A DNA stretch of 64,000 nucleotides from Deinandra increscens subsp. villosa (lineage: Eukaryota; Streptophyta; Magnoliopsida; Asterales; Asteraceae). The notes beneath the pieces were generated by a model. It had not been told where the DNA came from, did no database searches, and saw only the letters and a list, made by a program, of their open reading frames with translations. The stretch lies in the NCBI GenBank assembly GCA_039602395.1, contig JBCNJP010000017.1:98184713-98248712 (forward strand). The letters run 5' to 3'. Positions 57,570 to 64,000 of this stretch are shown here, piece after piece. A program made the translations under genes and the position numbers. The first letter of the stretch is position 1; each line of letters begins with the position of its first letter.

Positions 57570-58264
57570 CCGCCCTTACGCAAAATAATACATGGACTCT
57601 CGTACCACGTCCTAACAACACCAATGTAGTTGGCTCAAAATGGTTATTCAAGACCAAATATCGATCCGATGGGTCCATAGAAAGACACAAAGCTAGGCTT
57701 GTGGCACAAGGTTTCACACAAGTCCATGGTCTAGACTACTCTCAAACCTTCAGCCCCGTTGTCAAGGCATCTACCATACGGGTTGTTCTTTCATTAGCCG
57801 TAATAAATGGTTGGAGATTACATCAATTAGACATTAATAATGCCTTTCTGCATGGGACTATCGATGAACATGTTTTCATGGAGCAACCACCGGGCTTCGT
57901 CAACTCGAAGTTTCCTCATTATGTATGTCATCTCAACAAAGCTTTGTATGGTCTTAAGCAGGCACCTCGGGCTTGGTTTCATCGACTAAGCACATTTCTC
58001 ACTCAAAGTGGGTTTGCCTGTAGTCGTGCTGATCCTTCACTCTTTGTATTTAAGAAACATACATGTGTCATATATATTCTTGTATATGTGGATGATTTAA
58101 TAATCACAGGTAATCAAGAAAACACGATATCAACTTTCATTACCAAGCTTAACTCGGAATTTGCTACCAAAGATTTGGGGGACTTAAGTTATTTCCTTGG
58201 GCTTGAAGTCATTCAACAGAATGGTAAGTTGTTTTTAATCCAAGTTTACCCTCGACATTCTTGA
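57554..58264 (+). pseudogene. Copia reverse transcriptase
   Basis: It reads MRKEMTALTQNNTWTLVPRP, GSKWLFKTKYRSDGSIERHK and ARLVAQGFTQVHGLDYSQTF, then QLDINNAFLHGTIDEHVFME. The polymerase active-site motif YVDDLIITG is intact (about 58084-58110). The frame ends after GLEVIQQNGKLFLIQV, where a frame change near 58255 cuts it from the rest of pol. Confidence 0.93.
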
Positions 58265-59079
58265 ACGTGCAAAAATGCTTGATGCTAAACCTATGGCTAC
58301 TCCGCTTGCATCAAATGTTGTGTTTTCCACTTTGGGAGAACCCTTTGACGATCCAACATTGTATCGATTCACTTGTTGGAGCCCTTCAGTACTTAACCAT
58401 AACACGTCCAGATATTTCGTATGCTGTAAATCAAGTGAGCCAATTCTTACAAACTCCAACCATAACTCACTATCAACATGTTAAAAGAATTCTTCGTTAC
58501 CTAAAGAGGACTATTGACTTTGGTCTAACATTCAGTCGCTCCACTCACAAAAACATTCTTGGCTACTCTGATGCCGACTGGGCCAGATGTCTTGAAACAC
58601 GCAGATCAACGTATGGATATTCCATATATCTTGGGGGCAATCTTGTATCATGGAGTGCCAAGAAACAATCAAGTGTGGCTCGATCCAGTTGTGAATCAGA
58701 GTATCGTGCTATGGCTAATACTGCTGCTGAAATTATTTGGGTAACACACTTACTTCGAGAACTTCATGCTCTTCCACCAGACCGACCTACGCTACTTTGT
58801 GACAATCAGAGTGCTCTTTTCTTGACACAAAATCCGGTGGCACATAAGCGTGCAAAACACATTGACATTGACTATCACTTCATTCGTGAACTTGTCTCTT
58901 CAGGGAAATTATATACTAAATTTGTTCCTACCAAGCTCCAGGTGGCCGATATTTTCACCAAGAGCCTCTCAAGACCTCAATTTGAGCAATTTCGGGACAT
59001 GCTTTGTCTTGGATCACCACCGTCTCGCTTGCGGGGGGGGGGGGGTATTAACTATAACTATAACTTACATTGTAGATGA
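58261..59079 (+). pseudogene. Copia RT thumb and RNase H
   Basis: After a short frame-shifted start it reads YLTITRPDISYAVNQVSQFL and HYQHVKRILRYLKRTIDFGL, then the RNase H motifs GYSDADWARC, SCESEYRAMANTAAEIIW, LLCDNQSALFLTQNPVAHKR and AKHIDIDYHFIRELV. The normal end is near VADIFTKSLSRPQFEQFRDM. The residual frame then runs through a G-rich polypurine tract into the 3' LTR. Confidence 0.92.
59032..59045 (+). other. Copia polypurine tract (long G run)
   Basis: A run of about 13 G precedes the 3' LTR. It is the plus-strand primer region and is unusually homopolymeric, so its length may be a sequencing estimate. Confidence 0.75.
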
Positions 59080-59200
59080 AGGGTTATATTTATTTCCATT
59101 CTTTTTGTATTCCCTGTATTAATGTTCTCTGTATTTGTTTATCTATTTATAGTGGTGATATCCCACATTGAGGATTATCCTTTTCACAAACACCCTCTCA
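59046..59200 (+). repeat. 3' LTR of the Copia element
   Basis: TATTAACTATAACTATAACT to ACCCTCTCA. It differs from the 5' LTR by three substitutions and small indels that I could count (for example GGGTTGTATT versus GGGTTATATT). Confidence 0.88.
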
Positions 59201-59205
59201 ACAAA
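59201..59205. repeat. Copia target-site duplication, right
   Basis: ACAAA, matching 54666-54670. Confidence 0.75.
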
Positions 59206-61292
59206 CACTCATATATCTCTGTTTGCCAAATAACTTCTTCACATATTTGTTACTTTATTTATATAATAATTTTACTTTGTCTATAACCTTTTAACTATGT
59301 CACCTTTAAATTTTAGATTCATTGTTTAGCATACATAATTCTTATGCTTATAACTTTTCCCTATGATTATTTAGTACTTGGGTTATGTTTTGTACTTTTA
59401 ATATATTACACATCTCTGTTACATTTAACTCATCAGCTAAAAAAAACTACATATGTTTTGTTTTTCTCACAGCCCCAACTTCATTTACACTACTAATGTA
59501 ACCTCCAACCCCATTTACTTCCATTCAAGTTATACTAGAAGGCGTATGGAAACAACAATAAATTAACGTATGCGTACCATTATTTCAAATTAACAGTTAT
59601 CATAATTTGGAATATTTGAGTTCATAAATAAAGGTAACTTAGAATCCATTACAAGTACCAACACATTTAAAAAAAAAGTATTAATGATATTGTGACGGAT
59701 ATATAATATTAGATCTTCCATGTGTATATTTAGAGATTAACACTAAGTGGTAACTGTTTTCATGTGTTAGACTTTTTAAAAGTAATGAGATATAGGTGCA
59801 GGTGCGTATCTTTAATGTATAACAGAAACGTTACAATGTATACGAGTATAATTCAAATTGTATTTTTTATTACTCAGCCAAATTAAATTCCCCTCATTCA
59901 AATTTACTACGTTACTACATGTGTTTTTTTATTAATATTTGTTATAAATTTAATCGAATCTTCCTTCTTCCTACTCTAATAAACAATTACAACTTTGACA
60001 CATATCAACACTAGATTAATTCTCACAAAAGATTTCCCTCCCAAATCTACTCCCTAATAAAAAAAATTCATTGGAAATTATATCATATTTTATAATCATG
60101 TTATATTTTTATTTATTTATATTTATGAAATTATGACAATCACATATTAATTTATATCTTAGTTTACTTAAAACTATTTTTTAAACTATTATTGTTTTCA
60201 TTTTAATAAATATTTTTAAAACTTACAAAATATCAATAAACACTAAACAATTACAACTTTTGACAGATGTCAACACTAAATTAATTGTCACAAAAGATTT
60301 TCCTCCCATATCTACTCCCTAATAAATTCTTTTTCATTCGAAATTATATCTTATTTTATAATGATGTTATATTTTTATTTATTTATATTTATGAAATTAT
60401 GACAATCACATATTAATTTGTATCTTATTTTACTTAAAATTATTTTTTAAACTAATATTGTTTTCATTTTAATAAACATATAATATACCAATACCAATAA
60501 ACACTAAACAATTACAACTCTTGACACATGTCAACACTAGATTAATTCTCACAAAGATTTCCCTCCCAAATCCACTCCCTAATAAATTATTTTTCATTGG
60601 AAATTATATCCTATTTTATGGACATGTAGATAATATAAAATAATTATCTTATAGAACATAGATGATATAACATGAAAGTTTAATATTTATTTTAGTTATA
60701 GTAAGATTTTTATTTTCTTGAAATATTTTAATTTTATGAGTTTCTTCTCTTTTTCTTGTGTGTTTTTATCAATTTGTGTACCATTTCTTATCAAATGTAT
60801 TATTTTGTGTTCATCCACCTCCTATGTTAGTTTTGTCTATATACTAGACCTAACAAAGAAGTTTTATTTTTTCCATATAATTGTCCAATTTTACTACTTT
60901 TCATGTCATATATTACGTGAAGAGTATGTTTGATCAAATATGTAAATGATATGTTGTTTAGATGTGTATCTAAATCATATATTTTTCAACAAACATGTGT
61001 ATTGTTGGATTTTTTTAATGCTACATATTTTTTGTACCCATAACATATGTTTCTACTTTTTGTACATAACAACTTGAAAAAATTCAGATAATGTGTTTCT
61101 TCTGGTATGAAATTGCAATCAACTGAAGAGTTTAAAGAACTTGTACACCGTTCTCTTTGTGCTTCTCATAATGGATGATTATTATTTTACAATATAATTT
61201 ATTAAAATAAATCTTTTATGTGAATCTTTAACATGAATTATGTATTAAATTTTTAATAATTAAACCCATGTAGTACATGGGTTCTATACTAG
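59206..61292 (+). mobile_element. Helitron-like element (3' end defined, 5' end uncertain)
   Basis: The 3' end shows the hairpin CCCATGTAGTACATGGG (61265-61281), then TTCTATACTAG and T, the canonical Helitron ending at 61292. Inside are three copies of a phrase block containing ACACTAAACAATTACAACTT, ATTAATTCTCACAAAAGATT and CTCCCTAATAAA, at about 59985-60060, 60238-60325 and 60500-60590. No Rep/helicase domain is present. The Copia element may have inserted at or near its 5' side; the true 5' TC end was not located. Confidence 0.5.
59980..60620. repeat. Three degenerate repeats of about 260 bp
   Basis: Each unit contains a GACACATGTCAACACTA-type phrase followed by TTCCCTCCCAAATCTACTCC and ATTGGAAATTATATC. 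Spacing is about 255-260 bp with indels. Confidence 0.7.
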
Positions 61293-61499
61293 TTCTCATA
61301 TACAGGATTACAATCTAAATCGAATTCATTTTATAATGATGACCATATCTATAAAAATGAATTATGAACCGCAACTAAATTTTATAGGTTTGGAATGCGT
61401 TTCTTACAACCCTGACTGCATCAGGATTTGATAGTGATTGCAATTAAAATTTCATCTAAGGTTTAATTCTTGATGGTTTCTATTAAATTGATTTGCTTT

Positions 61500-61785
61500 G
61501 AAGGGGCATTCTAACCATGCTACCGCTAGGAGCAACATTGCCCATTATTTTGTCGATAATCTAAAGGAACGTGGTGTCTAATTGTTGAGAGAGTTCATGG
61601 TTCATATGAATCGCGTCGAGCACTAGATTCTAAAGGAAAGCCGCTATATGATTGAGCTTCAGGGGTCCACGGTGGTTAAGAAAGTGCCTGGGGATCTTGA
61701 ATGGTTCGCGCGACATCCTTTTGACATAGTTCAATTTGAAGATTTAAAAGTCACTGGGCTATTTTTCACCCTTCATACTTAATAC
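61500..61785 (+). pseudogene. Decayed gene fragment of unknown family
   Basis: One frame reads GHSNHATARSNIAHYFVDNL, KERGV, stop, LLREFMVHMNRVEH, stop, ILKESRYMIELQGSTVVKKV and PGDLEWFARHPFDIVQFEDL. The codon composition is gene-like and stops are few, so this looks like a recently silenced exon. I could not place the protein family. Confidence 0.4.
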
Positions 61786-61898
61786 AATCATAAATGCATT
61801 TATGATTTTGCACCACTTGATGAAGTATCGATCTGTTTTCACGCTTTTGAACTTTTTTTTAGTGCAAACAAGTTACTAGGTGCAAAAGGCATCACCCT

Positions 61899-62249
61899 GT
61901 AAAACCAAGTATGGATCGTTTCCAGATCATAGAAGGATAGAGACGGAAGTTTGTCATTCAATTAATGTCGAAAGATTACAAACCGAAAGGAGTATACATC
62001 AATTGAAGCTCTGGAGGAGGTTTGGACAGAACCTCCTCTCTCACAAACACTCACAAAGAGCAAATGACAAGACTTGAAAATGTTCAACATACCAAACCTA
62101 TTTATAGGTGAACCACCCTGCGTACCACTTTGGTACGCCCGTACCAATTGATATGGTGGTTGGTACGTTGACATCATTACAAACATTTTAAACACAATCT
62201 TCTAATCTATTCGCACAGTAACGGACACACACAAGAACTTGTCCTAATA
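61899..62249 (-). repeat. LTR (3' LTR in minus orientation)
   Basis: TGTAAAACC to about CCTAATA. The minus-strand TATA box CCTATAAATAGG lies at about 62097-62108. Beyond it the U3 part has repeated GGTACG / CGTACC words. Confidence 0.7.
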
Positions 62250-62650
62250 GATTCCCCCTTGGACGTTACTGTCGAATGTAGATCTTTATCTTCTAGCAAT
62301 CTTCAGTCAGTCTGCTGCAGACGCCTCTATCTTCAGCAAACTCCCCTTGACCGAAACTTCAGGTATGCAGGAAACAGCTTGCAATTTTGTACAATCATTA
62401 CAATCAACAAAATTCCCCTTTCTTCAAGCACATCCACGGTAAGAACTTATCTATCACCTAGTAGGACACCTCAACCACCGGATATGACATCAAGATGCAG
62501 GATCACTTCATTTAATCGTCATGAATAAAAAACAAAATCCACAAACATCACCGCATTCGATAGAAATCTTCAATCTTCACCGAATTGTAATACATTCTGA
62601 TCTTTATGAAAACAGACACGATCAGCATCTTCAATCATAGAAATTACCCG

Positions 62651-62833
62651 TCAGAATGAAATCCATCCCAATATATCAACAATCAAAGGCTCTATAACGT
62701 CAACTTTATGACTTAAAAATGTATCGGGCATTTGATTAGAGAGTTCCAAACCATAATCGAAAACTTTGACATATCGGTTTGCACGAACATCATAATACAC
62801 CACCTTTCCATGATGATCAAAAATCACCATCAT
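62651..62833 (-). pseudogene. Retroelement ORF remnant (60 codons)
   Basis: It reads MMVIFDHHGKVVYYDVRANR then VKVFDYGLELSNQMPDTFLS. A decayed equivalent is recognisable on the minus strand of the 42 kb element at about 42640-42800 (gene-like phrases MPNTFLSHNL). The protein family is unknown to me. It may be the tail of a lost ORF of this retroelement group. Confidence 0.4.
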
Positions 62834-63239
62834 CCCTGAATTGATTGCTTTTGAATATTCAATTTTTCAATTATGAAACTTTGAAATTTTCAAGGGTCTC
62901 AATTTCCCCCTAAACAAGTGAAATATTCAAATCTTCAATATTCTTCAGTTTGTGTAATCATATCCATGTCTCTGAATCTCTGTCCATCATCAGAATACAC
63001 GTTTTTCTGAATCTCTTTTCATCATCAAAAACAATGACTACTCACAAACATTTCTTTCTAAAATTCGATGTCTAATTCTTGACAAGTACCGGAATCTGGA
63101 AATTCTTCAAACATAACAACCCACAGCTATCGAATCAAGGGTAAACCCGATAACTGATTTAGATCTTTGAAATTCCCACGACCTCTCCCCATACCCCACT
63201 GTTGTTTGTCTGAATTAACAGGGGTTCGGGGGCAGCGCG

Positions 63240-63545
63240 CCTGAGAAGCGGGGTCCAACGGGCATTGGTACGACGTACCATAAGCTCCAACGTACCATTT
63301 GCTTCGGCGGACCATAAGCTCCAACGTACCATTTGCTTCGGCGTACCATTAAACAGCGGACCATTGGTACGGCGTACCATTTGGTACGGCGTAACCATCA
63401 GCGCACCAAAGATAACCGCTCTGGACCACCTTGGTGCGGCCGATGAAGATTCAAATACGTACCAACTGAGAACCCTGGTACGTTCGATGAGTGCACTGGT
63501 ACGGCGGTTGAAGATTGCCTAGCGCACCAACGTACCAGTAGCGTA
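63240..63545. repeat. Cluster of GGTACGNCGTACC words in the retroelement leader
   Basis: More than a dozen GTACC/GGTAC words lie here, several within palindromes such as GGTACGGCGTACC, including a direct 39 bp repeat (AAGCTCCAACGTACCATTTG twice). The same words recur in the U3 region of the element's LTR. Confidence 0.8.
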
Positions 63546-63757
63546 CCAACACTCAAAAACTCGAAATTCACTAATTTCACTCCAGATTCAAGATTTTGTC
63601 GAATTTCTTCACTCAATTACTATTGTTAGGTGCGGAAATGACTCAGGAAGGTTCTATTTATCAAAAATCGATCAAACACTCAAGGAATCTCACCTAATCA
63701 GCCTTTTAACGTCTCAAAAACTCTCAAAACGAAAATGTGATCTGGAAATTAAACCAA

Positions 63758-63773
63758 AGGCTCTGATACCAGT
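63758..63773 (-). other. Primer-binding site of the 62-64 kb retroelement
   Basis: Reverse complement reads ACTGGTATCAGAGCC, the initiator Met-tRNA type site, directly next to the LTR start at 63774. Confidence 0.8.
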
Positions 63774-64000
63774 TGTAAAACCAAGTATGGATCGTTTCCA
63801 GATCATAGAATGATAGAGACGGAAGTTTGTCATATAATTAATGTCGAAAGATTACAAACCGAAAGGAGTATACATCAATTGAAGCTCTGGAGGAGGTTTG
63901 GACAGAACCTCCTCTCTCATAAACACTCACAAAGAGCAAATGACAAAACTTGAAAATGTTCAACATACCAAACCTATTTATAGGTGAACCACCCTGCGTA
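63774..64000 (-). repeat. Second LTR (5' LTR in minus orientation), cut by window end
   Basis: Matches 61899-62125 with only a few substitutions, for example GAATGATAG versus GAAGGATAG. Confidence 0.85.

Larger units (their letters stand above)
54671..59200 (+). mobile_element. Ty1/Copia retrotransposon, full length but inactivated
   Basis: Two short LTRs (about 160 bp), a 5 bp target duplication (ACAAA) and all Copia domains in the order Gag, protease, integrase, reverse transcriptase, RNase H. The short LTR and the Gag start (SATNYLLWKSQISPIL) suggest the Ale/Retrofit-like group, which is inference. A stop in gag (55248-55250) and two frame changes (near 57500 and 58255) prevent production of a full polyprotein. 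The LTRs differ by about five changes, so the insertion is not brand new. Confidence 0.93.
61899..64000 (-). mobile_element. Minus-strand LTR retrotransposon, non-coding interior, truncated by the window edge
   Basis: One LTR begins at 61899 (TGTAAAACCAAGTATGG). A second begins at 63774 with the same sequence and runs off the window. Left of the second LTR lies the primer-site complement GGCTCTGATACCAG (63760-63773). Right of the first LTR lies a polypurine tract complement (GATTCCCCCTT). The interior (about 1.5 kb) has only a 60-codon remnant on the minus strand. The 227 bases of the second LTR in view match the first nearly perfectly, implying a fairly recent insertion of a defective element. 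Confidence 0.75.

Overview
The window looks like nuclear DNA of a flowering plant. It has AT-rich intergenic sequence, GT-AG introns, nested retrotransposons and one intact plant housekeeping gene. The repeat families suggest a eudicot, possibly Asteraceae, but that is a guess from general familiarity. A run of exactly 500 N (18483-18982) is an assembly gap. Only one gene is certainly intact: the alpha subunit of the Sec61 translocon, on the minus strand at 3161-5643 (six coding exons, 475 codons), with a 5'UTR exon and intron reaching about 6740. A second, small multi-exon gene of unknown function is plausible at 49.6-50.6 kb (minus). Nearly everything else is mobile DNA or its debris.

Layout. 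0-3.1 kb: LTR-retrotransposon remnants, including a Copia-type primer site and polypurine tract. 3.1-6.8 kb: SEC61A. 6966-8274: a PIF/Harbinger element carrying only the Myb/NAM-like accessory ORF. 8.3-33.9 kb: two nearly identical ~8 kb terminal-inverted-repeat elements in opposite orientation (8337-18360 and 25848-33852). They form a giant inverted repeat around a ~7.5 kb spacer. Each carries scrambled fragments of host genes (SEC5-like, CHUP1-like, RPS4), a LINE fragment and two long arrays of a word like AGTGAGTTTTATAA. The left copy is interrupted by a 1.9 kb Mutator-like element (14011-15910) with a clean 10 bp target duplication; the right copy preserves the empty site. The spacer holds the gap, an RPA-like gene fragment and a PIF/Harbinger element with an intact transposase (23611-25468).

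33.9-54.6 kb: small TA-targeted MITEs whose ends resemble those of the 8 kb elements; a truncated Ty3/Gypsy element with a 2.5 kb LTR (34848-40040); a second LTR fragment; a minus-strand LTR element in an internal-LTR-internal arrangement; a second Mutator-like element with a 21 bp minisatellite (45347-45949); a Helitron containing three 670 bp tandem units (46208-48261); the small unknown gene; a foldback hairpin; a SINE with a perfect 15 bp target duplication (52523-52753); and a larger TA-targeted MITE.

54.7-64 kb: a nearly complete but broken Ty1/Copia element (54671-59200, target duplication ACAAA), a Helitron-type 3' end at 61292, a decayed gene fragment, and a minus-strand LTR element running off the right edge.

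The most unusual signals are (1) the inverted pair of gene-capturing TIR elements, (2) their termini, shared with two MITE size classes that all sit in TA microsatellites, and (3) the fact that several unrelated elements each have their own short word sprinkled through them, both in tandem and dispersed.
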